NCBI GenBank assembly: GCA_034401795.1
Contig: CM067359.1
Coordinates: forward strand, 142,420,233 to 142,484,232
Direction of reading: 5' to 3'
Source of the DNA: Chaetoderma sp. LZ-2023a
Taxonomy: Eukaryota > Mollusca > Caudofoveata > Chaetodermatida > Chaetodermatidae
Length of the DNA stretch: 64,000 bases
Shown here: positions 21,800 through 33,768 of the stretch, piece by piece
How the letters are laid out: each line of letters opens with the position of its first letter
Numbering within the stretch: position 1 is the first letter of the stretch
Notes under the pieces: generated by a model
What the model was told of the DNA's origin: nothing
Database searches by the model: none
Seen by the model: only the letters and a program-made list of their open reading frames with translations
Made by a program: the position numbers and the translations under genes

Positions 21800-23054
21800 T
21801 TGTCACTGACATCGTCTGTTGCTGGTAGGTGTACATGGGTAAGCTCGGTCTTGGCTTCGTTTATGAAGATTCGCATTCTTGACTTGTTCTTTAGCATCGC
21901 CATTACAGCCAGCTTGATGTAGTCCATCTAGGATCTTTGTTCGTTTGAATGTGTCAAAGGCCAGTGACATGTCGATGCCGATCATATGAAAGTCCCGATG
22001 CTTGGACATGACTACAATGTCTGTGCGGTTGCGTCATCGTTTAAAGACAATCTTGTAGTCTCCAGTGAAACTATCTATCTTTTCTTGGATGCGACTCAGT
22101 GTTACATTGGACAAGATCTTCTGGTTTCTGTTGAGGAGCACTATAGGCTGGCTGGCCGTTTGCTAGTGGTTGAGGTGGCTTCATGGGTTTGGACAGCATG
22201 ATAAGGGTACCTTGGTCAACAGCGTCGGTGGAGGGGGTGGGGGGGTAATACTTGAAGGCAGAGTTTATTATGTGTGTGATTGGGTTGGAGATGCCCTCAC
22301 CTGCATAGTTAAAGAGTTCATCGCTGATGTTGTTGGGTCCAGATTCTCGCCCATTTCTTAGGTTCTTAAGCGCATTCTCAACTTCAGTTGCTTCAATTGA
22401 TGGTGTAGTGACTTAGGATCGACTACAAATTGGTGTAATGAATCATTGTCTTGATTCGTCAACTGATTCTTAAGCCTTTCTCCGATTGCATCTGCTATTC
22501 TCTGGTCAGAACCGATGGAGTTGCCTTCATTGTTATGCATGGAAAGCAATGTTGGTGGACCAGCAACTCTCAGAGCTCTGACTAGAGATAACATAATAAA
22601 TGTGGCTGAAGACAGCGGTTGTGCCCTTGGAGCCTGTTTCTACTCTAGGGTCTGTGACGTTTCCTGCCCATGTTGTTTGGAGACAGCATATGACTTTGAA
22701 AGACGTGTTTGTGACAAAGAGGCAGTGAGCAGTGATGAACGAGGCCAGAGCATCTCCATTGCTGTTACATTTGCCAATAGCATATGATCATATACACATT
22801 TTGAGTCCAGCGCCCTTGACTGCTTTGCCGAGTTTACCTAGTTGTGTATAACTCAGTTTGGTATAGAAAGACTCGATCAGGCAAGGATCTTCCTTGCCTT
22901 TTTCTGCAGTTGGACCACATGCAATAGCAAGATGCCTAATGGTATGTCGCTGACCTGGAACATTATAATTCGAAATGCTTTGTATGTCATTCCTGCCTAA
23001 GGCAACATTTATATTATTCAGACAAATCTGTTTTAAGATATTCAACATCTTTTG
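21800..23054 (-). mobile_element. LINE copy: endonuclease middle and reverse transcriptase
   Basis: On the minus strand, in order: HLAIACGPTAEKGKEDP and IESFYTKLS (AYGPT-like endonuclease block, 22788-23048), then GKCNSNGDALASFITAHCLF and NTSFK (about 22680-22780). Next come IADAIGERLKNQLT and LRNGRE-like text, then IGIDMSLAFDTFKRTKILDG (reverse transcriptase palm, 21803-22009). The 3' end including the YADD box is missing here. Multiple frame changes. Confidence 0.8.
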
Positions 23055-24237
23055 AAGATGGTTGCCTTTAAATTAATATTGTATAATTTTACCTAGAAAA
23101 ATTATGAATAGAAGTTCTGAAGCCTACCACTATAGAGAGGATACATTAGCAAAATGTGGCTAAAATCCGCGGTATAGAAGATACAGTTTAAAGGATTTCC
23201 AGAAATTTTTTGAAAATCCAAGATGGCCAACGAAAAGAATTGATCAATCAAAATTCTCGCTAGAATTGTTGTAGCCTAGAATCGTAGATTTATTGGACAT
23301 TGAACCATTGGCTAAAGAGTAGCATTTAAAAGAATTTCTTGAAAATCTTCGGAAAATCTATGATAGCCGCAGTAGAAAGTGTCCAATCAAAATTCTTAAT
23401 AGGAGTTCTGACACCCACGACCATAAGATCTCACCAAGATAATTTGGCTAAAATCTGCCAGGCGATATAGGAGATATGTTTTAAAGCAAAAGTGGACGGA
23501 TGATGACAGACAGTCAGACAGATGACAGACAGTCAGACAGATGACAGACAGTCAGACAGATGACAGACAGATGACAGACAGTCAGACAGATGACAGACAG
23601 TCAGACAGATGACAGACAGTCAGACAGATGACAGACAGTCAGACAGATGACAGACAGATCAAAATCCATCAAGCAGGGTAAGGAGATGCATTTTAACAAT
23701 TTCCGGTAAATTTGTCAAATAATCTAAGATTTTCGCCAAAGAAATGGTCAATCAAAATTATGAACAGAAAGTCTAGAGCTCAGCACCATAGAATCGCTCC
23801 CGGAAAATTTGATTTGATGCATTCTGACAATTTCTGATACATTTTTCTTAAAATTTGAAGGGCTTTTAACCCTAAAAGTCCACCGATTAAAATCCTGAAT
23901 AGACGTTCTGGAGCCTAGCACCATAAAATCCTTTCAGACAAGTTTGGTTTAAATCCATTAAGCGGGTTAACGAGGAGGTGCATTTTAACAATTTGCAGTA
24001 AATTCTTAATAAAATCTCAGATTTTCACCACAAAAATTTGACCAATCAAAATTCTGCAAGTTCTGGAGCCTACCACAATAGGATACTTCCAGCCAAATTT
24101 GGATAAAATCTACCATGCAGTTTATGAAGAGACACGTTTTAAATCACAGGTTAACGGATGATGGATGGATGGATGGAGACGATGGATGATCTCCATGGCG
24201 TAAGCTAACTTGACCATTCTGGCCAGGTGAGCTAACA
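23055..24237. mobile_element. Internally repeated element inserted in the LINE
   Basis: About 1.2 kb of imperfect units of about 150-190 bp, each with AATCAAAATTCTGAATAGAAG, GTTCTGGAGCCTA.CACCATA and TTGG.TAAAATC.ACCA.GC, ending GTTTTAAA. A 19-bp minisatellite lies inside. The right edge (24155-24235) has GATGATGGATGGATGGATGG then CATGGCGTAAGCTAACTTGA and GGCCAGGTGAGCTAAC. That hairpin tail is, from memory, a very common dispersed repeat in bivalves and other marine invertebrates. LINE endonuclease sequence resumes on both sides. Confidence 0.7.
23495..23660. repeat. 19-bp minisatellite GACAGACAGTCAGACAGAT, about nine units
   Basis: Tandem ATGACAGACAGTCAGACAG with one 11-bp short unit near 23560 and another near 23645. 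It lies where the other units of the host element have a single GGACGGATGATG. Confidence 0.95.
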
Positions 24238-24710
24238 ATGCAGCATTTGGTGTGGGTATCATTTTGCAGTGCCATGGCCTGGTCAATCAATGTAATACGA
24301 TCGCTAACATATCGGAAACTTAGGATGTGATCCAAGAGCCTTGGTCTGATTACAAAGTTCAGACGGGAATATGGCGTGTTTCTGGTGCATGAGGATCAGA
24401 TTGAGATCAGACTAAATTTACTGCTCTCATTGAGTGGATAGTTTTGTCTCTTGGATGCATGCAACGTCGATGTCATATTATTCACAATCTGATCCTAATG
24501 TTTGTCATTTGACGTAATGGGCAGACCACATACATTCCATGTAGTGATGGCAAACTCCTCGAGGAGGTTCCGACGACCAAGGACGTCGACTACAGTTTGT
24601 TTAAAGGTTAAGTTAGTTTCCTTAAGTTGGTACTTGCGGAAGAGGCCGGTGTGAAGGTGTGTGCCATCATCTCTTCATCTTCACTTACCTATACCATAAG
24701 GTATTTAAAT
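24238..24710 (-). mobile_element. LINE copy: endonuclease N terminus
   Basis: Minus strand: ITTWNVCGLPITS (about 24515-24550), DIDVACIQETKLS (about 24435-24474), then LDHILSFRYVSDRITLIDQA and NDTHTKCCIV (24240-24330). These are the WNV, IQETK and VSDR blocks of an apurinic/apyrimidinic endonuclease. It is continuous with the copy at 21800-23054 apart from the inserted repeat. Confidence 0.82.
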
Positions 24711-25433
24711 TATTGTTTATTACATCTATTTTGGATTTAGCTGCTTCCTTATGGCAGCCCATGTCTGTATAGAGTCGTCACAGCCTGACACACTAAATAG
24801 TACTTCTTTTAATAGTCCTTATTATAACTTAGTAGAAGATATGTCGGTGCCAACACGGGCAGAACTGTCAATTCATGACATAGTTGCTCTTGTTGTTGAT
24901 CCCATGGGAGCCCATGTAAACATAATTACAGATGAAGCACACTCACAAGTAACTCTAGTAGAGATGGTGCTGTAGATGCAACACAGACTGCCAGCTACAC
25001 AGTAGAGCAGGCAAGTGGGTGTGAAAAATATCAACGGCTTGGAGAATATGTTATGTAGGACCGTGCTGTCACTCAAGACAGCAACTGGATAGATGTGAAA
25101 TACCATATCAGCAATATGTATGTAATCACGATCAGGATTTTGAGCACAAATGCTTGCAAGAAAAGCATCGTATTTGGAAGCTTCTTGATTCGACTGTTCA
25201 ATAATCTTAGCAATCACAGAAAAGGAAATCTGACAGACAGTTTAACATTTGCATTGTAGGAATGTCGCTGTGCAGAACGAGTTGGTCATTTGGGAAAAAC
25301 AATATGAATTAATGCTTTGGAAGATGATTTGCATCAAGACAAGTGATTACACTTAAATATCTTTAAAATGACAGTAATAAGAGTTCATTAGTTCTCAAAC
25401 CTCTAGGGAATTCAACCATGACTGTGTTAAAGC
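24711..25433. other. Unassigned stretch with short frames
   Basis: A 74-codon plus-strand frame (24751-24975) and a 114-codon minus-strand frame (24873-25217) overlap. Neither has splice-like ends or motifs I recognise. It could be an old gene or repeat remnant; I call no gene. Confidence 0.35.
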
Positions 25434-25435
25434 AT

Positions 25436-25788
25436 TACAGGGGCATATTCACTTCAGAATGCCTCAAACTAAAATTATAAAAATTGTATACCTTGAGGCT
25501 TAAATCGTATGCCTAGATGTAATGAAACGAAATAAGTCTTAGCATATGATGATTTCAACACATACAAATTAATTTAATTTTTTTAGTTGTGAATTTGAAT
25601 TAGGGCCTCGTGTCTCTGATTCATTTTCAGAACATAACAAATAAATTAATTTATATGGAATGAAATCATCATGTTAAGATTTATCTCGTTTCATGACATC
25701 GAGGCACACAATTTAAGCCTCTAAAGGTTTACAATTTAAACAATTTTATTTTCAAGCATTCTGGTGTGAATATGCACCTTTAAACTCT
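25436..25788. repeat. pal-E copy E1 (long foldback)
   Basis: Left arm: GGGCATATTCACTTCAGAAT, then CTAGATGTAATGAAACGAAA and TAAGTCTTAGCATATGATGA. Right arm is the reverse complement: TTAAGATTTATCTCGTTTCA then GGTGTGAATATGCACCTTTAA. The loop has TAGGGCCTCGTGTCTCTGAT. About 350 bp; second copy at 59483. Confidence 0.88.
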
Positions 25789-27010
25789 GGAACTGAACTG
25801 AACAGTTAATACATGGCATCAAACACACACGTGGAATACCGTCCTATACTAGACAACACCCTTGTACTACACATCGGGATGTAGGTCAATGTCCCAATTG
25901 TTAAAAGTGCTGTCTATTTTTGCTTAGAATCTGTTTAGAGGCTTGCCATGTGAGATAACGTATTCCAACAGAGTAAGATGTTCTCTGTTGACATAGACAT
26001 ATTAGGTCAATATTTGGATTAACTCATTCAAGTGTGTAGACCCGATATAGTATATTCTTTACAATGTATGAACTATTATGAACATGTTTTGATACACAGT
26101 TAAACTGGACTCTATTTCTTTCATAGCAAAATCAGTACTGGTAACAGCTACCAGTCAGCAAACACGCGAAATATTTATTTTCCTCATGAGATTGTTTGCA
26201 CAAACTAAAAAAATAAATGTATATACAACTGTCTGAGTACAAACACTCGGTAAGGTGTTGCAATGCAGTGTGAAAGTTTCTATGACAGTTGAAGCAGAAA
26301 TGGTATGATCATGATAGTTGAATTCAACAACAAGCCTTTCTATTGTCCATGTATTGATGCATTCTCCCAAAGCATCTCAAGTTTAACAGCATTTGACACA
26401 CCTACTAGCAAGTCTTTTTCACATGTCCAGGCCATGCAGCTGTTTTTCCAACTGGAACATGGCTATCGTTGTGTTGCATTAAGTTTCCAGCCATTCACAA
26501 TAACTGACTGCAGATCTGGTTGAAGTATGTGCACATATTTGTGTGCAGAAGTGTGACACACAGATGACGCGTTAATGGCTGCTCAAATTCTGGTCGAGTT
26601 GGTGAGGGCATCATTATGTGGGAAAGCAATTTACAAGGTCTCAAGTCTGACATGGCAACACGCATGTTTGCCTGCACAGCCCCCATACATTGCCTCTATT
26701 AGATATAGATAGCTATCTCTGTCAATTATGTCTTGTCTGTCCCCGTCTCACGTGAATCTGTCTAAGGTGACACCATGGCATGAACCTGACCCATTTCTGC
26801 CAGGAAAACTGATTGTATCTCTACTCACGCACTGCCACTACTTCACTGTTACCACTAACTTCACTGGGCACATACGACTTCCGAGGCTCAGTAGATATTT
26901 GCCCTGTTTAAGCAATTAATGTGAAAGCAATTGGACTGTGAGTCGAAAGATATCCATGGCATTTCAGTGGAGTGATCCTCTTTCACTCAAATATCTGAAT
27001 TCGTAATCAA
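25789..27010. other. Unassigned stretch, no gene recognised
   Basis: About 1.2 kb with frames of 62-72 codons on both strands. No domain or repeat matched elsewhere in the window. Confidence 0.35.
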
Positions 27011-27085
27011 TTATTATACCGCACTTGTAGCTGACATCATAATCAAAATGACGTAGGCTGTCACGAAGATATTAATGGTCTGCCA
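27011..27085. repeat. pal-B terminal fragment
   Basis: GTAGCTGACATCATAATCAA with AATGACGTAGGCTGTCACGA resembles the outer arm of pal-B, without core. Confidence 0.4.
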
Positions 27086-29480
27086 TAAGTGTCTGAATCG
27101 CATGACGATGACGTGTGCCTGTGTTCTGCACTGGCAGAAGTGAAACCTTCTTTCAGCTGCAACCAGTTTTTCTTCAACCTTCTCCTTGTCCACAGCGAGC
27201 GCCATATGCTCATTTAGGTTTTTTCTCGTCTTTAGTGGCCCTAGATTACGTTCTTTGAGGTCTGGTCGCAAACCACTTAGCAAGCTGATGTTGTGGCGTC
27301 CTGTCTGTGTCTGATTCATGTTGCCACATACAACTGTCAATTCTAGTACTTTTTGAGAAAAGCATATTTTCTGATATTCGAAGAACATGTCCGAACATAG
27401 ACCATCGCTGCCGTGCTACCCTCACAGATAGTGACTCTCCGTGTTACACAGCATGTAGAGTGATGCATTTGATGTTAGGCTGTGTGGCCAGCGATGCTAT
27501 GTAATGTCTCGCAAATGTTTGAGGTGGCATCCATCAAGTTTGGTCAGGAGTGCTTCTGGAGCTACACAGCTGTTGCAATTGTATAGCATTACGGAAACAC
27601 GTGTAGCCTCATATTATAGTTGCATCTTGACTTTCAAGGGAATTTTAGAGCCACGAATACACAACTTCCAAAAAGGATTGGAAGGCGATATTTCCTGTTA
27701 CACAGCAAATTCCAATGTCGGTATAGCTGCAGAGGGAACCCAAGATTCTGCTCTTCCTCCACTTCTAAGTACCATGATGAGGGGTACTGTCCTCTTTTAT
27801 GATGTGGTGTCGGATAGGTATGAGTTAGTGAACTCTGTTTTGACTTCATTTACGAAGAGATGTGCAGCCTTGAGCTGTTCTGCAGCTTTCGGAAATAGTA
27901 TATCAAGAGAACCTCTTTCATCGTCGATAAGGTCAACATCATCTGCCTATGCCATCTCAAGTGGCAGTACTATCATTTAGATTGGAGGGTGTGATCATGA
28001 AGTGTTCTCGAGCAGATCATAGTGCTGCGGCGAGGTAGCAAGTAAAAAACAATGGCGATGGTTTTTGTTGATAAACCAACCCCTTGTGGTGATCCTGTTG
28101 ATGTTTCAAACTGTGCAGAAAGCGTTGATTTGACGTGAACATTTAGTTTTGTGCTTGCCAATAAGTCTTACCAGGCGTTGTTCATCCTCATCGTTGCCAG
28201 CAGGTGGGGGAAATTGAAGGATCTGTGGCCACTTGATTGTATCAAATGCATGTGCCATCTCGATTCCCATCTTGTATATGTCTCCATGTTTTGATAGTAC
28301 TACTATTAATGTCAACATTCTTGTACCCAGACTATATTAGTGCAGCTACATCCTCTCTTAAAACCATGCCGCCAGTTTCTAGTAAATCTGTCAATCTTAT
28401 CTCTGATACTAAATAATGTTACATTTGATAGAATTTTTCGGATGGTGTTTAAACGCATGGTTGGATAGAAGTCTGGATCGTTTCTTACGGGTTGAAAGCG
28501 CGATGAGTGTACAACTCTCCCACAACATCGATAGGGAGGTGCTCTTCAACCGCAGAGATGATAATGTGTGCGATTTATGCCCAGATGGTATTATCTGCAT
28601 ATTTAAGGAGTTCATTATTAATGCCATCAAGTCTGCGGCTATTCGTTAGAGATGTTAAAGCTTTTCTACATTCAGCTTCTGTTCTTGGGTTTTGTATGGA
28701 CATGGCTGGCCTTCAAACATAGGTAGAGATTCATTTTCTGTGTTAATGAACAGACCTTTGAACCATTTCTTGATTGTTTCAGCCTTTTCCTACTCAGAGC
28801 CGAAGTGACCATCAGAGTTATGTACGGCAAGTGGTTGTGGGGGTGCTGATTTTTAATGCTTTGCTTGCTCTGAACATTTTTTGACAACCATCAGTGGATG
28901 TTATCTTGCTTACCAGGTCATCTGCCCTTTTGATGGCGAGTTCTTTCAATCGTTTACTAATCTGGTGCATGATCTTAGTGATTCTGTTTTAGTTCAGTTG
29001 GTATTCATTTTGACCACTGATAAATGCGTAGAATTGTTTTCTGTTGTTCAGACAGCTTTCTTCCAAGTGAATCATCAACGTAGGAATTCCTTTGGTTGGT
29101 ATTCCTGTCTACACTGACGTTTTTATCAGCTGATGTTGCCACACATTTTAGGACTTTACTTAGGGCTACGTTTGGTTTATAGTTCAGGTCAACCATGGCC
29201 ATCTGCTCAATTATTGTTTTCGTGTATGATGCCTGGAATCGTCATTAAGTAAATTTGATAGGTCATGACTGACCTTCGATTTTTGTTTTGAGGGTCGCTT
29301 GTAGACGAGCCACAATTGATCAATCGGTAATCGAGCAACAACTGGTTTGTGGTCAGAATTAATGTCTGCACCACTGTAGGGCCGCAAGTCTCAGTTGTAG
29401 AACTTCCACCTTTTCATTAGGCGCTACGTCTAGTTTTCCTAGCGGTGGTACAGTGTAATCCAGCATGCTTTTTGCAGGTT
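27086..29480 (-). mobile_element. LINE copy, from endonuclease end to 3' end
   Basis: Minus strand, in order: ADINSDHKPVVARLP (endonuclease SDH block, about 29340-29370), SYVDDSLGRKLSEQQKT (29005-29100) and RLLSNHAF (about 28440). Then MGIEMAHAFDTIKWPQ (about 28225-28270), an ADDVDLIDDE box at about 27925-27955 (Tyr of YADD replaced by a stop), LDGCHLKHLRDIT, ARQRWSMFGHVLR (about 27390-27425) and a terminal KKPK-like region. It is the longest copy of the family but has many stops and frameshifts, so it cannot be active. Confidence 0.82.
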
Positions 29481-30145
29481 CAGATAGTGCCACCGACTAA
29501 GAGCTCACAACCGAGACATAGATAGTTAGTACATGCGCTTCCATCTATGCTGGTCCGTTAGGTTCTATCTGCCCACATCTCTACCACTCATGCTTAGATA
29601 GGAATTTTACAGACTCCAGGCATGACAATAGAGCTGACAATTGCTAACTAATTAACGGTGCTATGGCAGTGGGTTTTTTACATCCTCAAGAGCACATACA
29701 ACAGCGAGATGTGACCGCGTCTTAATGTCCCCTCAGAAGGGCTGTCCTATGAGTTTTTACACTTGGTCGCATGCCTGGTCAGGGTCATTGATCATAGAAT
29801 GTTGGATTCGATTTGCACTTACAGAATTCCCATTTCCTAATTAGATACATAGCATGCAGGCTTTATTGGGTAACTTGTGTAGCACATTTTATTGTTTTTC
29901 TCTGGTGTTTAGTTAGGGCTGATTTTATTCCATGGCTGGGCATTTGGCCATCAATTGTGAAGAACGATGGAGGTAAGTAAGCACAGTACGTTGATGTTCA
30001 CCAATGAAATGTAGTACATTGAACGATTGAAAGAACCAATCTGTGACAATGAGCAACACGGCTGTCGCACTTATGTCAAGGACACCCAAGGCATCTGGAG
30101 GACAAATTGCAGGGAGAAGGCAAACTGGATCTTTTTTGGAGCTAA
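29481..30145. other. Unassigned, possibly LINE 5' sequence
   Basis: Follows the endonuclease end of the LINE upstream on its own strand, but WNV and IQETK blocks are not visible, so the LINE is probably truncated near 29480. Confidence 0.35.
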
Positions 30146-30151
30146 TAACTA

Positions 30152-30185
<34 letters not shown>

Positions 30186-30186
30186 A
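30146..30186. repeat. (TA)n microsatellite
   Basis: About 35 bp of TA ending in TATATAAAACC. Confidence 0.9.
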
Positions 30187-30374
30187 AACCAACTGTATGG
30201 CCAGGAAAGATGGAAGACTCCTTGTAAGTGTATAAAGGCTGCAAATAAAACTTCTTGTACAAGGTCAATAGAATCTTGGTAGCTGTGGGTGAAGCGTTAA
30301 AAGTTGATTATTCTGACCTACTTTTCATAGTGACCTACTTTTCTTACACTCAATACCGTAAACCTACAATACAC

Positions 30375-30665
30375 TAAGTTTGATTGCTGCTCCACCCATG
30401 CTTTGCCCGTGTTGGAATCAAGAAGACCATACAGGAAATCAGTTGAATATTTTGAAACTAATTTGACTGGGTGCTGTTGCTGCCTATGGCCTATTAGTTT
30501 CAAAATATTCAACAAATTGTTATCAAATAGCAGACATAAAATTTGTACAACTTGTTAGACAATTAAGCTTTTGTGAATTGTGATGGGCACCATCGCATCT
30601 TTCATAACGTGCCTACATGTGACATAGTTGATTATGATGTCATATGATTGACTGAGAAACTGGAT
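30375..30665 (-). repeat. pal-B copy B5, core partly deleted
   Basis: TGCTCCACCCATGCTTTGCC, core CAGTTGAATATTTTGAAACT, then TGGCCTATTAGTTTCAAAAT, and outer arm GACATAGTTGATTATGATGT. The right core arm lost about 15 bases; the CRE site has decayed. Confidence 0.82.
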
Positions 30666-30939
30666 TCCTCGAATGACATGCTGCTTTTGGATTAAAGGAG
30701 CGTCTGCGCATGACCATAAGACCCACTATTTTAATGCAGCATGTTGCAAGATTTGTAATCAATTTATGTGCAACATTTTAACCTTATTATGTCCCCTAAA
30801 GTAAGTTTCAGGATCCTGGGGGAGGGGAAACCATCTTCCATCAAAGTTTGTTCCACTAGAACTTGAGCTTTCTTACCGCACACACAGACGTTTGTGCACA
30901 GAGGTCTAGATAGATCAAGTTTTACTGGAGACATTCAAC

Positions 30940-31010
30940 AAACTTGGGCTGCATATGGGCATTCCTCAAGGTCAAAGCTTTTGGCCGGCTTGACCATTAA
31001 ATGGTTAAAC
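30940..31010. repeat. pal-A alpha-arm fragment A3
   Basis: GGGCATTCCTCAAGGTCAAA then TTTTGGCCGGCTTGACCATT and AAATGGTTAAAC. Confidence 0.6.
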
Positions 31011-31129
31011 ATACGTATATATGCCTAAATAATAGAACAACAGAAAATCAATATTCGCTATGTCATAGCTCTTTATTGGTTAAAGATTTTCGTCCTATAA
31101 GCAGAAATGGCAATGTAGTAGTAACAACT

Positions 31130-31215
31130 CCACCATTATTATTATCATCATAATAATAATACAAGCGAGTAGTGCTCACCACCATAATTATAATTATTAC
31201 TATAACAACAATATC
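31130..31215. repeat. (ATT/AAT)n microsatellite
   Basis: ATTATTATTATCATCATAAT and further interrupted AT-rich triplets. Confidence 0.8.
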
Positions 31216-31304
31216 ACTGACAACTAGCATCATGTCAGCTAATTAGGCAGAAGAAACACCATCACAGCACTATAGGCGTGAATACAGGAAGAATATATAT
31301 TATA

Positions 31305-31502
31305 ACACAGTCAAACATACTCAAGAAAATGCATGGCTTTTGTGGTCAAATGCTTGGAGTTCATTAAGATGGGTGGTCCATCTTAAGGAACCACAATCTT
31401 TTGACCACAAGCTACAGAGAATAGCATGAGTTGTATTATGTGACCACCTGTCTTTTATAACCACTTTCTGATCGGCTATTGATAGGTTTGACTGTATTGA
31501 AA
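31305..31502. repeat. pal-F copy
   Basis: Ends CAGTCAAACATACTCAAG and GATAGGTTTGACTGTATT (imperfect inverted ends AGTCAAAC / GTTTGACT). The interior has GGTGGTCCATCTTAAGGAAC and GTGACCACCTGTCTTTTATA. Confidence 0.65.
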
Positions 31503-31776
31503 TATGCATTGCATTATCAACACAGCATAATGCAGATTTTTCAATATTGCTAAGTAAAAGTAAACTCATAATTCCTTAAATTACATAGTATCTGCTACTG
31601 CTTTTTAAGCATGGTTTTTTAATTAACAAGAATTACCTGGGAGTTCCATAACATTAACACCACTAAAACATGCTAAGAATCAACATGGGGATGGGGGTGC
31701 ACGAAGAACAATTAACAGTTTTAAAGAATCATCATCGGGACACTTCAAAATGCATCTCATGGCAACTGACATTTAT

Positions 31777-31942
31777 TAACTGTCTGACTGCTCCGAGACA
31801 GCAGAAATTAATTTCAATGTGCAATAACTCTGGACCTGCTGAAATTTGCTTCGCCGCTATCAACTTTCAGTCAAATTGTTTTCAAAATATTCAGCATATC
31901 CATGGAAAATGTCGTCTGCAGAGCAGGCAGACAGTTAAATGA
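31777..31942. repeat. pal-C copy C1 (foldback MITE)
   Basis: Ends TTAACTGTCTGACTGCTC and GAGCAGGCAGACAGTTAAAT are inverted repeats. The interior has CTCTGGACCTGCTGAA and the right core arm CTTTCAGTCAAATTGTTTTC, AAAATATTCAGCAT. The left core arm is lost. Confidence 0.82.
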
Positions 31943-31966
31943 CCATCAGCCTTTATATGATAAATC

Positions 31967-32335
31967 CATTTCTATCTAGGCTACGCCTATCTCTAGCTAA
32001 GCCCCGCCCTTGCTTTGCACGTGTTGGGATCGACTTATATACTTTGAACCTGAATTACCCGAATCCACATTTCATGTTAAGTATACAGGTAACATGTTGA
32101 ATATTTTGAAACCTATTTGACCGTGAGCTGCTGGTACCTATCACAGCAACAATGCCTAGTCAAATTAGTTTCAAAATATTCAACTGAATGTTTATTAAAT
32201 GGTAAATGACAATTGATGGACTATTTAAGGCTCATGCCGAACTTAGTTAAATCATTCAATACACATTTTGATTGTGACATCCGCCTACATATGTCGTAAT
32301 CGATTATGATACACTATACTAGACAGACAAATCAG
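31967..32335 (-). repeat. pal-B copy B6
   Basis: TCTCTAGCTAAGCCCCGCCC, GTGTTGGGATCGACTTATAT, core TGTTGAATATTTTGAAACC and its reverse, TTTATTAAATGG link, outer arm TCGTAATCGATTATGATACA. It is older than B3/B7, judging by loss of both CRE octamers. Confidence 0.85.
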
Positions 32336-32498
32336 ACTTATCCATTGACTGCTACTCTCGGTGGGAAAAATGATACTTATGTCTCGCTTCTGCTCTACAG
32401 GAGACGAAAATGTGGGGTAAGTGTCAAAAAGTTCAACATATGCACCTTTGTTATTTTGGCCCCAGAAGGTCCAGTGCCTTAATTTCGAAATAATTGTA

Positions 32499-32602
32499 CC
32501 TGTTGAATATGTTACTACGATTCCGACAGGGAGCTACATACAGTACATGGTCCAATTACTTTCAGAATATTCAAGTCTATTTATTAAATAGTAATTGCTT
32601 TT
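32499..32602. repeat. Degenerate pal-B core
   Basis: CCTGTTGAATATGTTACTAC and GTCCAATTACTTTCAGAATA then TCTATTTATTAAATAGTAAT. Confidence 0.5.
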
Positions 32603-32982
32603 CACATAATTTACTGGCCTTTCGGGTTCAAACTGATAAAGCATACACGTTCACTACATTACGAAGATTCAAGAATATGGTAAATTAAACGAAAATTACC
32701 TGGTAACTTACTTGGTAACGATATAATATTAACATGGGAAACTGCTCCCGCGGGCAAATGATAAAACTAATACACAAATAATGTATAATTGATTGAAATG
32801 CCAGAGTAGTCTGAATACGTTTTGAAATTTATTCCTGATAACAAATACATTATAGCACTTATTCTTATAATTAATTATATAAAAACGTAGTTTTAATCAT
32901 CTAAATTGTTAATACAGGTACTTGGTATTTTGTTCTGCGTACACCGTTGTGTTTTAATAACGAGCCACACATATATATATAT

Positions 32983-33088
32983 CCACCAACAACTTTCAGA
33001 CAAATTCTTTTCAAAATATTCAGGATATTCAGAGTTAAATCCAATGGAAATTGTAGTATGCAGACATCCAGCAGACAGCCCATTAAAG
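32983..33088. repeat. pal-C half copy C2
   Basis: ACCAACAACTTTCAGACAAA, TTTTCAAAATATTCAGGAT and a right arm ending CAGCAGACAGCCCATTAAAG. Confidence 0.7.
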
Positions 33089-33386
33089 CAGTGTAATCCA
33101 ACATGAAAACGTGTATCATATTTAATGCTTATCAGTGATTTCTTCATAACCCTTTGTGGATCTACTGTACTTTAAATATAAACTCTGCCCCTTTCACATA
33201 TATGCGAGTTAAATGACAACATTTGAGGCCTTAAAATTAAACCTCTTGCACAAAAGAATATTTACGAAAACTACGTTGGCATTATGTCTTCTTCGAGTTG
33301 CAAAATAACAACTCTAAGATATAAGCTTTCTCTGTAAGTCTATTAAATATTTAGGGTCATATTCATGAAGCGTACTTTTAATCATT

Positions 33387-33573
33387 TAACTGTCTGGCTG
33401 CTGAGTTTCATGTTCCAAGGTTTATATATATTTTAAATATTTTGAAAACAATTTGATTGAAAGTTGTTAGTGGCTAAGCCACCAAAAACCATCAGTCAAA
33501 TTGTTTTCAAAATATTCAGCAAGTCAGTTTTTGCTCTTTGAAATTGTTTGGTGACTTGCAATGAGACAGTTAA
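33387..33573. repeat. pal-C copy C3
   Basis: Ends TAACTGTCTGGCTGCTGAG and TTGCAATGAGACAGTTAA. The core TAAATATTTTGAAAACAATT pairs with ATTGTTTTCAAAATATTCAG around AGTGGCTAAGCCACC. Confidence 0.85.
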
Positions 33574-33768
33574 TGGTCACTGATGGAAAAAATTTCTGCT
33601 TAATGAATGTCGATTTACAGGCGGCTAAGAGACATCTTATTTTAAATTTAACATTGGAGTGACTTGCTCCATTATCGATCAAGACAGTCAACAGTAGTCT
33701 GGAGGTTTTTTTTAGCTTGTAAATTGACTTTCCAGCGGATGACTAGAGGCTGGTTTTGGCCATTAATC
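33574..33768 (-). repeat. pal-A copy A4, degraded
   Basis: Beta-left (GGAAAAAATTTCTGCTTAAT, GAATGTCGATTTACAGG), alpha-right (CTAGAGGCTGGTTTTGGCCA). The core is scrambled. It runs straight into pal-G. Confidence 0.65.

Noticed and set aside
23495-23660. A separate satellite locus
   Set aside because: The 19-bp array is internal to the larger repeated element at 23055-24237 and expands its GACGGATGATG-like segment.
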